DNA of 64,000 nucleotides from Hyphomicrobium nitrativorans NL23 (GCF_000503895.1 NC_022997.1:826501-890500), one strand, 5' to 3'; positions 9,336 to 18,857 are shown, counted from the stretch's first letter. Program-made: numbers and translations. Notes: generated by a model not told the origin, from the letters alone.

Positions 9336-10757
9336 CTAGCCGGGCGGGGCGGCTTGGCCGGCGTTCGGGTCTTCCTTCGGCTCGGACAGCGCGCGTGCGA
9401 TCTCCTGGAAGGGATCGGTGCTTTGGGGATCGAACATGGTCTGCTTCATGCTCTCGTAGAGCTTCGGTACGATGTCGATCGCTTTATCGAGTTCGGGATC
9501 GGCGCCTTTCTGGTAGCCGCCCATGAGGCGCAAGTCGCGTGTGTCCTCGAAGTGAGCGATCATCGCGCGGAGCATCATCACGAGCTTCCGCTGTTCCTCC
9601 GACCAGACCGCATTCGCGAGACGTGAGACGCTGGTCAGGACGTTGACGGCGGGATAGCGGCCCTGGTCGGCGATCTTGCGATCGAGCACGATATGGCCAT
9701 CGAGGGTGCCGCGGATGCTGTCGGCGATGGGGTCGTTATGGTCGTCGCCGTCGACGAGAACCGAGAATACGCCGGTTATGGAGCCTGTGCCTTCGAGGCC
9801 GGGGCCGGCCCGTTCGAGCAGTTTCGGCAGCTCGCTGAAGACGGAAGGCGTATAGCCGCGGGCGACGGGGGCTTCACCCGCGGCGAGGGCGACCTCGCGC
9901 GTGGCATGAGCAAAGCGCGTTACGGAATCGACGATGAGGAGCACGCTTTCGCCCCTGTCGCGGAAGAACTCCGCTACGGCAAGCGCGGTCTTGGGCGCGA
10001 GGCGCCGCATCATCGGGCTTTCGTCGCTGGTCGAGACGACGGTGACGGCGCGGGCACGGTTCTGCGCGAGCGCATCTTCCAGGAATTCACGCACCTCGCG
10101 GCCGCGCTCGCCCACGAGCGCGAGCACGACCGTGTCGAAGCCCTGTGACCTTGCAAGCATCGACAGGAGCGTCGACTTGCCGACGCCGGAACCTGCGAAG
10201 ATGCCGATGCGCTGGCCGGCGCAGAGCGGCGTGAAAAGGTCGATCACACGTACGCCGGAGCGGAGCGGCTCGCGGACGCGGTCTCGGTTCAGCGCGGAGG
10301 GCGGTTCGGCGTCGAAGGCGTAGGCGCGCGCGCCCTCCGCGAGCGGGCCGAGACCGTCGATGGGCGCGCCGAGCGCATTTAAGACGCGGCCTTTCCACGA
10401 GACGTCGGGCCGCAGGCTTTGGTCGCTATGCTGCCAGGCGATTTCACCGGGGCCGATCTTGAGATTGACGTCGAAGGGCTTGATGGTGGCGCCTGCGCCG
10501 TCGATGCGCACGACTTCGCCCAGTTGCAGGGTGGGGCCAGTTTCGAAACTCAGGCGGTCGCCGAGCTTCAGGCGGCGCGAGAGCCCGGACACTTGCACGT
10601 AGGCCGGGGTTACCTGGGTGACGACGCCTCCCACGCGGACGAGCGAGAGCGAAGCTGCCGCGCGGCCGATGTGATCTTCCATGCGGTCGAGCGCGGTCGC
10701 ATCGCGGTGGGGGGCGGCGGACGCGTCCGGCGTCGTCACTGTCGGGGTGTCGGTCAT
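9336..10757 (-). CDS. fliI: Flagellum-specific export ATPase FliI
   Basis: 473 residues. FliI is the hexameric ATPase that drives or primes flagellar protein export. The P-loop AGSGVGKST is at about residues 188-196, followed by the ALVGERGREVREFLED segment and the Walker B region LLIVDSVTRFAHATREVALA. The ATP synthase beta-like C-terminal domain is complete (DILRLMGGY-like helix seen as DLRLMGGYQKGADPELDKAI). It is the last gene of a reverse operon DUF1217 gene-flgF-fliI, 44 bases after flgF, away from fliH and fliJ. Confidence 0.96.
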   Translation of the reverse strand: MTDTPTVTTPDASAAPHRDATALDRMEDHIGRAAASLSLVRVGGVVTQVTPAYVQVSGLSRRLKLGDRLSFETGPTLQLGEVVRIDGAGATIKPFDVNLKIGPGEIAWQHSDQSLRPDVSWKGRVLNALGAPIDGLGPLAEGARAYAFDAEPPSALNRDRVREPLRSGVRVIDLFTPLCAGQRIGIFAGSGVGKSTLLSMLARSQGFDTVVLALVGERGREVREFLEDALAQNRARAVTVVSTSDESPMMRRLAPKTALAVAEFFRDRGESVLLIVDSVTRFAHATREVALAAGEAPVARGYTPSVFSELPKLLERAGPGLEGTGSITGVFSVLVDGDDHNDPIADSIRGTLDGHIVLDRKIADQGRYPAVNVLTSVSRLANAVWSEEQRKLVMMLRAMIAHFEDTRDLRLMGGYQKGADPELDKAIDIVPKLYESMKQTMFDPQSTDPFQEIARALSEPKEDPNAGQAAPPG

Positions 10758-10801
10758 GGATGCGTTTTAGCGTCAGGGGCGGTCATCGCGTCGAACCTCC
10801 G

Positions 10802-11527
10802 TCAGCTCGTTTCGCCGATGGTCCGCACGGCCTCGCTTAACGTCTGCTCGGACTGGGAAATGGCGTTGTTGATGGAATCGAACGAGCGCTGGATCTGGAT
10901 CAGGCGCGAAATCTCGGAGACGGGATTGACGTTCGACTGCTCCGTAAAGCCTTGAAGAATACCCACGCGGTTGAAGTCGAGCGCAGGCTGGGCCGCGACG
11001 TCGGGGATCACGCCGGAGGTGTCGTGACGGCTTAAGCGGGCGTTTTCCGGGATCGTGAAGAGGCCGAGCGCGCCCATCTGGTTGCCGTTCTGAGTCATCA
11101 TGCCGTCGCGGGCGATGACGGGCGCGCCGGCTGCGGGATTGAGCTGGATCGGTGCGCCGCCGACATCGAGAAGCGGGTAGCCGGTGAGGGTCGTAAGCGC
11201 GCCTTCGGGCGTCATGGTCATGCGGCCGTCGCGTGTGTAAACGATGCCGCCCGGACCTTGAAACGCGAGCCATGCGTCGCCGCTGACGGCCACATCGAGG
11301 GGGTTGTCCGTGCGGCTCACGGGGCCTGCTTCGCGTGAGAGGTAGGTGTTACCGGGCGACACGAACGCGGTGGGTGCGTCCGTCTTGTCGGAGATCAACT
11401 GCTCGAACTTGACCTCTTCCGCGCGAAAGCCCGCCGTCGTTGTGTTCGCCACGTTGTGGGCGACCGTCTCCAGGCGGCGCATCATCGCCATCTGGCCAGA
11501 CAGCGACACGTAGAGGCTAGGCTGCAT
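10802..11527 (-). CDS. flgF: Flagellar basal-body proximal rod protein FlgF
   Basis: 241 residues from the ATG at 11527, whose A is shared with the TAA stop of the preceding DUF1217 gene (TAATG); the frame stays open upstream but inside that gene. FlgF is a proximal rod subunit. The N-terminal rod motif reads VAHNVANTTTAGFRAEEVKF (residues 22-41), the middle has the VAVSGDAWLAFQGPGG and YTRDGRMTMTPEGALTT strands of the FlgE/F/G core, and the C-terminus has the SEISRLIQIQRSFDSINNAI helix. FlgG is encoded separately at 18054. Confidence 0.93.
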   Translation of the reverse strand: MQPSLYVSLSGQMAMMRRLETVAHNVANTTTAGFRAEEVKFEQLISDKTDAPTAFVSPGNTYLSREAGPVSRTDNPLDVAVSGDAWLAFQGPGGIVYTRDGRMTMTPEGALTTLTGYPLLDVGGAPIQLNPAAGAPVIARDGMMTQNGNQMGALGLFTIPENARLSRHDTSGVIPDVAAQPALDFNRVGILQGFTEQSNVNPVSEISRLIQIQRSFDSINNAISQSEQTLSEAVRTIGETS

Positions 11528-12315
11528 TAACGTCCTCCGAGCTTCAGGGTTTGTATGCTGGCGAGCACATCGCTCGATATGCCGATGGGGGCGCCGCCCG
11601 CCATGAACGGCGTGAGGTTGGTGAACTGCTGTTGCGGCGCACGGTTGTTCATCTCCCACATGGTCGTGAAGCGGGTGATGAACGCTTCGAGCTTTTTTGG
11701 CTCCTTAAAGTCGGCGACATTGATGCGTTTCGCATACATGTCGGCCTGCTTGTCGACGTCCATGAGGGCCGTCTCGGCGGCAAAGCCCAACGCGGTCTGC
11801 GCAACCTTGAAGAGCGCGCGGTCGGCGAGGAGGCCCATTGCGCTCGTGAGGTTCGGGGCCTTGCGGGCGAAGTAGAGGGCGAGGCGGACGCCTTCGTTCT
11901 GCTCGCCGGAGCGTTGTTCCAGCGACAGGCGCACGAAGCGGTCCACGGTGCCTTGACGAGCGTCGTGGCCTTCGGTGGCGGCTTCGCCGTTCGCTGCGAA
12001 ATTGAACGTCGCGGCCAAGTCCTTGAAGCGGACATCCGTCAGGGTGTTGGCGAAGGCCTTCGGGTCCGACACGCCTTCGGTCAGGACTTTACGTACGAAG
12101 GCCTTGGCGTAGGCCATGTCCTCAAGGCCGAACGCTTTCATGGCGTATCGGTAGACCCGGTCGTTCTTCATGAAATCGTCGACGCTTTTGATTTCGCCGA
12201 TCTTCTCCAAATAGTTCTTCGACTCGCGCGCCACCTGGGGCTCTTTCGCGAGCGTGGTGAGCGATCTCGTGAGATTTTGGGAAACCAGTCTGTAACTGTC
12301 CGATGTGGTGAGCAC
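11527..12315 (-). CDS. DUF1217 family protein
   Basis: 262 residues from a GTG start with GAGG nine bases upstream. The sequence matches the DUF1217 family pattern: N-terminal SYRLVSQNLTRSLTTLAKEP, then ARESKNYLEKIGEIKSVDDF and YRYAMKAFGLEDMAYAKAFV. This family recurs in flagellar gene clusters of Hyphomicrobiales; its molecular role is not established to my knowledge. No signal peptide or membrane segment is seen and the protein is largely helical. It is translationally coupled to flgF, so it is probably made together with rod protein FlgF and the export ATPase FliI. Confidence 0.88.
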   Translation of the reverse strand: MLTTSDSYRLVSQNLTRSLTTLAKEPQVARESKNYLEKIGEIKSVDDFMKNDRVYRYAMKAFGLEDMAYAKAFVRKVLTEGVSDPKAFANTLTDVRFKDLAATFNFAANGEAATEGHDARQGTVDRFVRLSLEQRSGEQNEGVRLALYFARKAPNLTSAMGLLADRALFKVAQTALGFAAETALMDVDKQADMYAKRINVADFKEPKKLEAFITRFTTMWEMNNRAPQQQFTNLTPFMAGGAPIGISSDVLASIQTLKLGGR

Positions 12316-12489
12316 GGCTCGGGCCTCGCGTCTCGGGTTGCCAGTCTCGTGGTTCCGCCTTGTCTCAGGCTGACTTTAGCCCGCGACCAGATCAGGGCCG
12401 ACGGCCGTTTGGCCAAGGCCTTGATCAGGCTCGCGCAAGGAGGTCCCGGCTAAAAATACGTTAACAGGGCTTAACGCGGGGTTTAGCCG

Positions 12490-13362
12490 GTGACGATTAT
12501 CCTCGGTCTGATTATTACGCTCGGCTGCATGCTCGGTGGCTACGTGGCCATGGGCGGCTATGTCGGCGTGTTGTGGCAGCCGTGGGAGTTCGTCATCATT
12601 CTGGGCACGGCGCTCGGGACGTTCATCGTCGCCAATCCGATGAAGGTCATCAAGGATTCCCTCAAGGGTCTCGGCGAGGCATTCGGCAACGCTGCGCCTA
12701 CGAGCCGCCATTACCTCGACGTCATGGGGCTTCTTTATTCGCTCATGCGGGAGCTGCGCTCGAAACCGCGCAACGAAGTCGAAAAGCATATCGACACGCC
12801 GGAAGAATCGGCGATCTTTCAGAAGTTCAGCTCGGTCCTCAAGAATCGGGATCTCACCACCTTCATCTGCGACTATTGCCGCCTCATCATTATCGGCAAT
12901 GCGCGCACGCACGAGGTGGAGGCGCTGATGGACGAAGAAATCCAGACGCTGCGCAGCGACAGGCTCAAGGCGTATCATGCGTTGACGACGGTTGCGGACG
13001 GGCTTCCCGCCATCGGCATCATTGCCGCCGTGCTCGGTGTCATCAAAGCGATGGGCGCCATTTCCGAGCCGCCCGAAGTACTCGGACACTTGATCGGTGC
13101 CGCACTGGTCGGAACGTTTGCCGGTATTTTCTTCTCGTATGCCGTTTTTGCACCGCTAGCAGGCAAGGTGAAGACAGGCCGCGAGAAGCAGATGCGCCTC
13201 TACATCGTCGCGAAGCAAACTTTGCTGGCGTTCATGAATGGTGCCATGCCGCAAGTTGCGGTGGAATATGGACGCAAGACCATCTCGGCTTACGAGCGTC
13301 CGACGATCGACGAGGTTGAGGCCGAGACGCTCGGAGGCGGCGGCGAGGCTCAGGCGGCGTAG
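12490..13362 (+). CDS. motA: Flagellar motor stator protein MotA
   Basis: 290 residues from a GTG start. MotA forms, with MotB, the proton channel that drives rotation. Four membrane segments are visible: two near the N-terminus ([19 protein letters not shown] and [18 protein letters not shown]) and two around residues 175-225 ([18 protein letters not shown] and [19 protein letters not shown]). The long cytoplasmic loop between carries the conserved [20 protein letters not shown] region that contacts FliG. motB lies far downstream at 29591, so the two stator genes are separated, as in several rhizobia. Confidence 0.95.
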   Translation: MTIILGLIITLGCMLGGYVAMGGYVGVLWQPWEFVIILGTALGTFIVANPMKVIKDSLKGLGEAFGNAAPTSRHYLDVMGLLYSLMRELRSKPRNEVEKHIDTPEESAIFQKFSSVLKNRDLTTFICDYCRLIIIGNARTHEVEALMDEEIQTLRSDRLKAYHALTTVADGLPAIGIIAAVLGVIKAMGAISEPPEVLGHLIGAALVGTFAGIFFSYAVFAPLAGKVKTGREKQMRLYIVAKQTLLAFMNGAMPQVAVEYGRKTISAYERPTIDEVEAETLGGGGEAQAA

Positions 13363-13462
13363 ACCGCCATGCTTGAAGGCGTGCGTGCCACGGGGCGCGG
13401 CGCCTGATACACTGTGACCCCGTCCCGAAGTCGCAATGCGAACGCAGGCCAGGTAGATCGCG

Positions 13463-13861
13463 ATGAGCCAAGAGGGTTCCGATATTCGTCCCGCCGCAGC
13501 GGAGCTGCAATCGATCATGGATCCGGCAGCGCCAGAGAACTCGGCGGACGCTCTTTTCAAGTCCGCTGCGCAGCAGACTGCCGCGGGGCAGAAGCCGCAT
13601 CATCTTGAGACCGTTTTGCAGATTCCGGTGTCGGTCAAGGTCGTGCTCGGTTCGGCGACGATGCCGGTCGCCAATGTGCTGAAGCTCGGGCGCGGCGCCG
13701 TCGTGCCGCTCGACCGGAAGGTTGGCGAGCCGGTCGACGTGGTGGTGAACGGCCGCGTCATCGCACGGGGCGAGGTCGTCGTTCTTGACGAGGACAGCTC
13801 GCGGTTCGGCGTGTCGCTTACGGAAGTGATCGGGACCGGGACGGGGACGCGCGTCGTTTGA
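13463..13861 (+). CDS. fliN: Flagellar motor switch protein FliN
   Basis: 132 residues. FliN is a C-ring switch component. The C-terminal SpoA-type domain is complete: LQIPVSVKVVLGSATMPVAN, then LKLGRGAVVPLDRKVGEPVD and VVVNGRVIARGEVVVLDEDS. The first 45 residues are a low-complexity Ala/Glu leader. It follows motA by 100 bases and precedes flhB by 71 bases. fliM and fliG are encoded together at 40.8-42.8 kb on the other strand. Confidence 0.94.
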   Translation: MSQEGSDIRPAAAELQSIMDPAAPENSADALFKSAAQQTAAGQKPHHLETVLQIPVSVKVVLGSATMPVANVLKLGRGAVVPLDRKVGEPVDVVVNGRVIARGEVVVLDEDSSRFGVSLTEVIGTGTGTRVV

Positions 13862-13868
13862 TCCCCAT

Positions 13869-13900
13869 TCGGCCGTGGCCGACGGGTTCGTTTTTCATTT
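13869..13900 (+). terminator. Possible weak terminator after fliN
   Basis: A short inverted repeat TCGGCC-GT-GGCCGA is followed after a few bases by a run of five T. The stem is only six pairs with a tight two-base loop, so it is a weak candidate. It lies between fliN and flhB. Confidence 0.3.
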
Positions 13901-13932
13901 GCTTACGCCGTTCCCTTTGAGGGCGCCTCCCG

Positions 13933-15015
13933 ATGTCTGATCAGCCAGACAAAGCAAGTAAAACAGAAGAGGCGACAGAGAAGAAGATTCGCGATGCCCT
14001 GGAAAAAGGGCAGACCGCTTCATCGCGCGAGGTCGCGACGCTGGCGGGCCTTATCGCGACGCTCGGCGCACTCTACTTCTTCCTCTCCAGCAGCGTTTTG
14101 AACGTTCGGGATTCTCTGGCGAGTTTCATCGATCGGCCGGAGGCGTTTTCGCTCAAGTCCGGTGCGGACGCTTCGGCACTTCTGTTTATCGTCGGGATGG
14201 AGGGGATCAAGATGGTCGGTCCTATCGTGCTCCTTCTCATGTTCGCCGGTGTCGCGGCCTCCGTGGTGCAGAACCAGCCGAGGATCGTCGGCACCAGGAT
14301 CGAGCCCAAGCTCGAACGCATTTCCCTCGTCAAAGGATGGACGCGCATTTTCGGCCTCAAGGGGATGGTCGAATTTCTGAAGAGCGTCTTCAAATTCCTG
14401 ACGGTTGGCATTGCCGGCTATATCGCGCTCCGCAACGCGGATCGCGACATCATCAATGCGCTGTTCATGGAGCCCGTTGCGATCCCTGAGCTCATGAAGC
14501 AGATGGGGATCAAAGTGCTGGTCGCCGTGATTATCACGGTGGCCTTCCTCGTTGCGGCGGATATTGCGTGGTCGCGCTTCTCCTGGCGTCGCGATCTGCG
14601 CATGACAAAGCAAGAGGTGAAGGATGAGCATAAGCAGATGGAAGGCGACCCGCTCATCCGCATGAAGCTGCGCTCCATGCAGCGCGATCGCGCGCGGCGG
14701 CGGATGATCGCGTCCGTGCCGAAGGCGACGCTGATCGTTGCCAACCCGACACACTACTCGGTTGCTTTGCGCTATGTGCGGGAAGAAGGCGGCGCGCCAG
14801 TCGTTGTCGCCAAAGGAAAAGATCTCGTTGCGCTCAAGATCCGCTTCATCGCGGAGCAGAACGGCATCCCAATTTACGAAGATCGGATGCTGGCACGCTC
14901 GCTCTACGCAAGCGTCGAGGTGGATAAGATGATTCCACCGGAGTTCTACAAGGCGGTCGCCGGAATCATTCTGTTCTTCGCTCAAAAAGGACAGACGGCC
15001 CGACCGGCCATGTGA
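13933..15015 (+). CDS. flhB: Flagellar export switch protein FlhB
   Basis: 360 residues. FlhB is the export-gate protein that changes substrate specificity from hook to filament proteins after self-cleavage. The N-terminal motif DQPDKASKTEEATEKKIRDA is typical; four hydrophobic segments lie between about residues 35 and 210. The autocleavage site NPTH is present (IVANPTHYSVALRYV near residue 270), followed by the C-terminal domain with KGKDLVALKIRFIAEQNGIP. The stop overlaps the GTG of the next gene. Confidence 0.96.
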   Translation: MSDQPDKASKTEEATEKKIRDALEKGQTASSREVATLAGLIATLGALYFFLSSSVLNVRDSLASFIDRPEAFSLKSGADASALLFIVGMEGIKMVGPIVLLLMFAGVAASVVQNQPRIVGTRIEPKLERISLVKGWTRIFGLKGMVEFLKSVFKFLTVGIAGYIALRNADRDIINALFMEPVAIPELMKQMGIKVLVAVIITVAFLVAADIAWSRFSWRRDLRMTKQEVKDEHKQMEGDPLIRMKLRSMQRDRARRRMIASVPKATLIVANPTHYSVALRYVREEGGAPVVVAKGKDLVALKIRFIAEQNGIPIYEDRMLARSLYASVEVDKMIPPEFYKAVAGIILFFAQKGQTARPAM

Positions 15016-15512
15016 GGATCGAGACCATGCTGAAGCAGGGCAAAGATTATTCGCGTGAGCGCGAGAAGGCGCTTGCCGACGGCCTCAGGGACGTGGCGTC
15101 CGAGCTGAGGCTCGTCGATCCGGCGGACTTTATCGCGTTTCTTCGGACCGAGCAGTTCGGGAATATCCGCAATCTCGTGAATTCCTCGACGGAGATGTTC
15201 TTCAAGCCGGGGACGATCACCTTCGGACTATCGGGCGAAGTCGATCTTCCCTGGGACCGGGCGCCGTCGGTCTCGCTCGACATGGAGTTTCATCACCTTA
15301 ACGTTTCCGCTTACTTCCGCCTCGTACTCGAAGCGTTCCACGCGGGCGTGGACCTCAGCTACGTGTCGTTCGAAGGGGGCTCGGACGATCCCGACAAGAA
15401 TACGTGCCGGCTCGTCGAAGCCATCGAGGATGCGCGCGTCGTGCCGCGTTCGCGTGGGAGCAAGACGGCGTCTCAGGCGGGCGCCTCGGCAGATGGGGAC
15501 GTCCGGCTCTAA
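15012..15512 (+). CDS. Conserved-looking protein of unknown function coupled to flhB
   Basis: 166 residues from a GTG overlapping the flhB stop; an ATG at 15027 with GAGG nine bases upstream is an equally good start. I do not recognise the family. It is soluble, without signal peptide or membrane segment, and has an N-terminal helix, a strand-rich centre (TITFGLSGEVDLPWDRAPSV, then SLDMEFHHLNVSAYFRLVLE) and a disordered tail. Coupling to flhB suggests a flagellar role, but this is inference; it converges on usg. Confidence 0.75.
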   Translation: MRIETMLKQGKDYSREREKALADGLRDVASELRLVDPADFIAFLRTEQFGNIRNLVNSSTEMFFKPGTITFGLSGEVDLPWDRAPSVSLDMEFHHLNVSAYFRLVLEAFHAGVDLSYVSFEGGSDDPDKNTCRLVEAIEDARVVPRSRGSKTASQAGASADGDVRL

Positions 15513-15597
15513 GCTTTTGTTCGATCATGCTGGAAGGCCGGTTCCTGCTTTTCCGGAAGCACTCCACGCAGGACGCGTTCCGGTTCTGATCGTTCGC

Positions 15598-15873
15598 TCA
15601 GTTGAGCTTGAGCTCGGTTCCGATCAGGCGGAGTTCGTGCGGCTTGATCAATCCGGCGTGCGCGACGAGCACCTGGTGCAGCTTGCCTTCCAGGTTGCGC
15701 GACCAGAACTCCAGGAAGCTTTTCAATTTCGGGAAGCGTGGGTGGAGATCGTAGTCCTGCCAGATGTAGCTCTGCATCAGAGCGGGATGGTCGGGCAGGC
15801 GATAGATGATCTCTGCGGTGGTGAGGCTGTAGCCCGCAAGCATGCGGACAAAATCGTTGTCGGCCTTGCTCAA
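15598..15873 (-). CDS. Usg family protein
   Basis: 91 residues from a TTG start with GGAG eight bases upstream; the open frame continues upstream without protein-like sequence. The sequence matches the Usg family of alphaproteobacteria: LAGYSLTTAEIIYRLPDHPA, then LMQSYIWQDYDLHPRFPKL and FLEFWSRNLEGKLHQVLVAH. The family was first noted near tryptophan biosynthesis genes; its function is unknown to me. Here it has no trp neighbours and sits as a single reverse gene inside the flagellar locus. Confidence 0.85.
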   Translation of the reverse strand: MSKADNDFVRMLAGYSLTTAEIIYRLPDHPALMQSYIWQDYDLHPRFPKLKSFLEFWSRNLEGKLHQVLVAHAGLIKPHELRLIGTELKLN

Positions 15874-16113
15874 AGTGTTGCTCCGGGTCTTGCGTCGTTC
15901 ACGGAAGCAGGATACTTGAGCGCGTAGAAAAATCAATATTTCTGTTAAATATCATATTGTTAGCAGCAAATTCCGGCGGATGCTAACAGGGGCGTGGATT
16001 GCGCGGCGTCCTCCCCGGCCGCGGGCGACGTGCGCGGCCCATGTTTTCGTATTCGGGATGCGAGCTGCTATGCCTGTCCGCGACGGGTGGGCTTTCGCGA
16101 TCGGAGTGTGCGG

Positions 16114-16749
16114 ATGTTCGGTACGGCACTCACAAGTTTCACGACGTTCTTCGCGACGGTCGGGCCGATCGAGGCTGCGGTGTTGTTTGCGGCATTCACC
16201 TCGGGCGTGCCGGTGCCGCAGCGGAGACGGATCGCGCTCAGGGCCACTGCTATCGCGAGCTTGATCCTCGTCATCTCGACGCTGGCGGGCGGGCCGCTGC
16301 TGCGGCAACTCGGCGTTTCCATTCCCGCGCTGCAGACGGCTGGCGGAATCATCCTGCTCATGATTGCGCTCGATATGGTGTTCGCCCGGCCGACCAGCGT
16401 GTTCAAGCTGTCGCGGCCGGAAGGGGAGGAGGCGCAACAAAAGGACGATCTCGCCGTGTTTCCGCTGGCGACGCCGTTGCTCGCCGGGCCGGGGGCTATG
16501 AGCGCCGGTATTTTGCTGGCGGCGAACGCCGAGGGCAATACGGTGGAGCTTGCCATGACCATCTCGGCGCTGGGCGTCGTCATGGGCGTCACGCTCGTGC
16601 TGCTTCTGCTCGCACACGAGCTTTCCCGTTACCTCGGTGTGACCGCGCAGCGGGTGCTTATGCGCGTGTTCGGCATCCTGCTCGCCGCCATCGCGGTCGA
16701 GGCGCTCTTTGCCGGTCTTGCTGGGAGCGGCCTCGTTTCGCGCGGATAG
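16114..16749 (+). CDS. MarC family integral membrane protein
   Basis: 211 residues from the ATG at 16114 with GGAG about eight bases upstream; the open frame extends 40 codons further but those residues are not protein-like. Six hydrophobic segments are visible (ALTSFTTFFATVGPIEAAVL, then ATAIASLILVISTLAGGPLL and others). Conserved MarC features include the N-terminal FFATVGPIEA region and the FPLATPLLAGPGAMSA segment. MarC proteins are inner membrane proteins of uncertain substrate; the old link to multiple antibiotic resistance was withdrawn for E. coli MarC. No functional link to the surrounding flagellar genes is evident. Confidence 0.88.
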   Translation: MFGTALTSFTTFFATVGPIEAAVLFAAFTSGVPVPQRRRIALRATAIASLILVISTLAGGPLLRQLGVSIPALQTAGGIILLMIALDMVFARPTSVFKLSRPEGEEAQQKDDLAVFPLATPLLAGPGAMSAGILLAANAEGNTVELAMTISALGVVMGVTLVLLLLAHELSRYLGVTAQRVLMRVFGILLAAIAVEALFAGLAGSGLVSRG

Positions 16750-16880
16750 AGGCTTTCGGGCCGCAGTGCGTTAACACTTTCAGCCGTCGAGGGTTTCGGC
16801 CCCGTTCGCCGTCCGCTCACAAGCTTCGGACAAGATTGCAGACCTAAAACGGAGAGTGGCTCAAGGCGGGGCGCGCTCTC

Positions 16881-17261
16881 ATGGACGTTACAAATTTCTT
16901 TTCGATCGCGTCTCAGCAGAATCGCTGGCTCGGCGTGCGCCAGTCGGTGATCGCGCAGAACATCGCGCATGTGAACACGCCCGGCTACAAGGCGCTCGAC
17001 GTGGAGCCTTTCGAGGCCGTTCTCAACGCGACCGGCCTCAAGATGCAGAAAACGCAGGCCAGCCACTTGAGCCCTGCGAGCGGCACGGGAAGCGACGCTC
17101 AAACTCAGGAAGAGTCGCAGTGGGCCGTCTTGCATTCCGGAAACAGCGTGAGCCTCGAAGAGCAGTTGTTCAAGGCGAGCGAAGTGACGGGCCAATATTC
17201 GCGTAACACCGGCGTGATGAAGGTGTTCCACCGCATGCTGCTCGCATCGACCAAGGGGTAA
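16881..17261 (+). CDS. flgB: Flagellar basal-body proximal rod protein FlgB
   Basis: 126 residues. FlgB is the first proximal rod protein. The rod signature IAQNIAHVNTPGYKALDVEP occupies about residues 28-47, and the C-terminal helix reads SLEEQLFKASEVTGQYSRNT. It heads a ten-gene run flgB to fliP with gaps of 3-30 bases or overlaps, so a promoter for that operon should lie in the 131 bases after marC; no clear promoter motif was identified there. Confidence 0.95.
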   Translation: MDVTNFFSIASQQNRWLGVRQSVIAQNIAHVNTPGYKALDVEPFEAVLNATGLKMQKTQASHLSPASGTGSDAQTQEESQWAVLHSGNSVSLEEQLFKASEVTGQYSRNTGVMKVFHRMLLASTKG

Positions 17262-17264
17262 GCC

Positions 17265-17684
17265 ATGATCGATCCAATTCGGATTGCCGTCAAAGTGGCG
17301 GCCTCGGGCCTCGAAGCGCAATCGCGGCGTATGCTTATCGTCTCGGAGAACCTTGCGAACGCGTCATCGACGGGCAATACGCCCGGCGCCGACCCTTACA
17401 TGCGCAAGACCGTGAGCTTCCAGGCTGCGATGGACGAAGCGATGGGTGCGAAGCTCGTCAAAGTCGATCGCGTCGATGTGGATCGTAAGCCGTTTCGCGT
17501 CGAATACGACCCCGGCCATCCTGCGGCGGATGGGAACGGCAACGTCAAGCTTCCGAACGTCGACATGCTCGTCGAGCTTGCCGACATCCGCGAGACCAAT
17601 CGATCCTATGAAGCGAACCTGCAAGTCGTGAAGCAGGCACGCTCCATGATGTCGATGACCATCGATCTGCTCAGGAGCTCGTAA
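17265..17684 (+). CDS. flgC: Flagellar basal-body proximal rod protein FlgC
   Basis: 139 residues. FlgC is a proximal rod subunit. The N-terminal rod motif is [20 protein letters not shown] and the middle has the conserved [20 protein letters not shown] segment; the C-terminus is the [20 protein letters not shown] helix. It begins 3 bases after flgB and its TAA shares a base with the ATG of fliE. Confidence 0.95.
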   Translation: MIDPIRIAVKVAASGLEAQSRRMLIVSENLANASSTGNTPGADPYMRKTVSFQAAMDEAMGAKLVKVDRVDVDRKPFRVEYDPGHPAADGNGNVKLPNVDMLVELADIRETNRSYEANLQVVKQARSMMSMTIDLLRSS

Positions 17685-18025
17685 TGCTGGACGGCGTTGG
17701 GCGATTTCCGAGTGTCGGCACGGGAAGCCAATACGGCCTCGCGCAGCCTACCCCCGTGGCACCCGCGCCCACTCCGCAGACGGCGCCCGTTCGCACCGAG
17801 CCATTGCCGAGCGACTTCGGCGCTGTGCTCGGGCAGATGACGCTCGAAGCCATCAGTACGTTGCGTTCGAGCGAGCAGACGGCGGTTGCAGGCGTTCGCG
17901 GTCAGGCTACGGCGCAGCAGGTGGTCGAGGCCGTCATGGATGCCGAGCAGACGTTGCAGACCGCTATCGCCATCCGCGACAAAGTCGTCGCGTCCTATCT
18001 CGAAGTCAGCCGTATGGCTATCTAG
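17684..18025 (+). CDS. fliE: Flagellar hook-basal body complex protein FliE
   Basis: 113 residues. FliE joins the MS ring to the proximal rod. The N-terminal 40 residues are Pro/Ala-rich; the C-terminal helices TLEAISTLRSSEQTAVAGVR and QQVVEAVMDAEQTLQTAIAI, ending VVASYLEVSRMAI, carry the family pattern. The start overlaps the flgC stop (TAATG). Confidence 0.92.
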   Translation: MLDGVGRFPSVGTGSQYGLAQPTPVAPAPTPQTAPVRTEPLPSDFGAVLGQMTLEAISTLRSSEQTAVAGVRGQATAQQVVEAVMDAEQTLQTAIAIRDKVVASYLEVSRMAI

Positions 18026-18053
18026 CCCGTGAATTGAAAGTCAGGACACGTCC

Positions 18054-18842
18054 ATGAGAGCGCTTGCGATTGCTGCGACGGGCATGAACGCTCAGCAGAC
18101 GAATCTTGAGGTGACCGCGAACAACATCGCGAACATCAATACGACCGGCTACAAGCGCACGCGTGCCGAATTCACCGATCTTCTCTATCAGGCAGAGCGG
18201 GCGCTCGGCGCGCCGGCGCGCGGAGGCGCGGCAAACCTTCCGGAAGGCGCCTATGTGGGCCTTGGCGTGCGGACGGCTGCGATCCGCCATTTGCATCAGC
18301 AGGGTTCGCTCGCGCAGACGACGAACAAGCTCGACCTCGCGCTCAACGGCCGTGGGTGGTTCCAGATCACGGGGGCCGACGGCGAGACGTTCTATACGCG
18401 CGATGGTGCGTTCAACAAGAACGACCAGGGCCAGATCGTGACGCTGGACGGCTATGAGGTGCAGCCGGCCATGACGGTGCCGCAAGATGCCGTCGACATC
18501 ATCGTCAACGAGACGGGCGAGATCTACGTGACACTTGACGGGCAGATTGAGCCGCAGCTCATCGGCCAGCTCACGCTTGCGTCGTTCGTCAACGATGCGG
18601 GTCTGGAGCCCTTGGGCGGCAACCTTTACCGGGAGACGGAATCTTCGGGCGATCCTGTCACCGGCGTGCCAGGCGATCCGGGCTTCGGGCGCATTCATCA
18701 GGGCTACCTTGAGAATTCGAACGTCGATGCCGTGAAGGAGATCACGCAGCTCATCTCGGCACAGCGCGCCTACGAGATGAACTCGAAAGTCATCCAGACG
18801 GTGGATTCGATGTACGGCACGGTGGCCAACAACATGCGGTAA
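18054..18842 (+). CDS. flgG: Flagellar distal rod protein FlgG
   Basis: 262 residues, the usual FlgG length. FlgG builds the distal rod. The N-terminus [20 protein letters not shown] and the motif [19 protein letters not shown] are diagnostic, as are the [13 protein letters not shown] core strand and the C-terminal [20 protein letters not shown] helix. It is preceded by a 28-base gap with AGGACA before the ATG and followed by flgA. Confidence 0.96.
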   Translation: MRALAIAATGMNAQQTNLEVTANNIANINTTGYKRTRAEFTDLLYQAERALGAPARGGAANLPEGAYVGLGVRTAAIRHLHQQGSLAQTTNKLDLALNGRGWFQITGADGETFYTRDGAFNKNDQGQIVTLDGYEVQPAMTVPQDAVDIIVNETGEIYVTLDGQIEPQLIGQLTLASFVNDAGLEPLGGNLYRETESSGDPVTGVPGDPGFGRIHQGYLENSNVDAVKEITQLISAQRAYEMNSKVIQTVDSMYGTVANNMR

Positions 18843-18857
18843 GCGTGTAGGGGAGCG

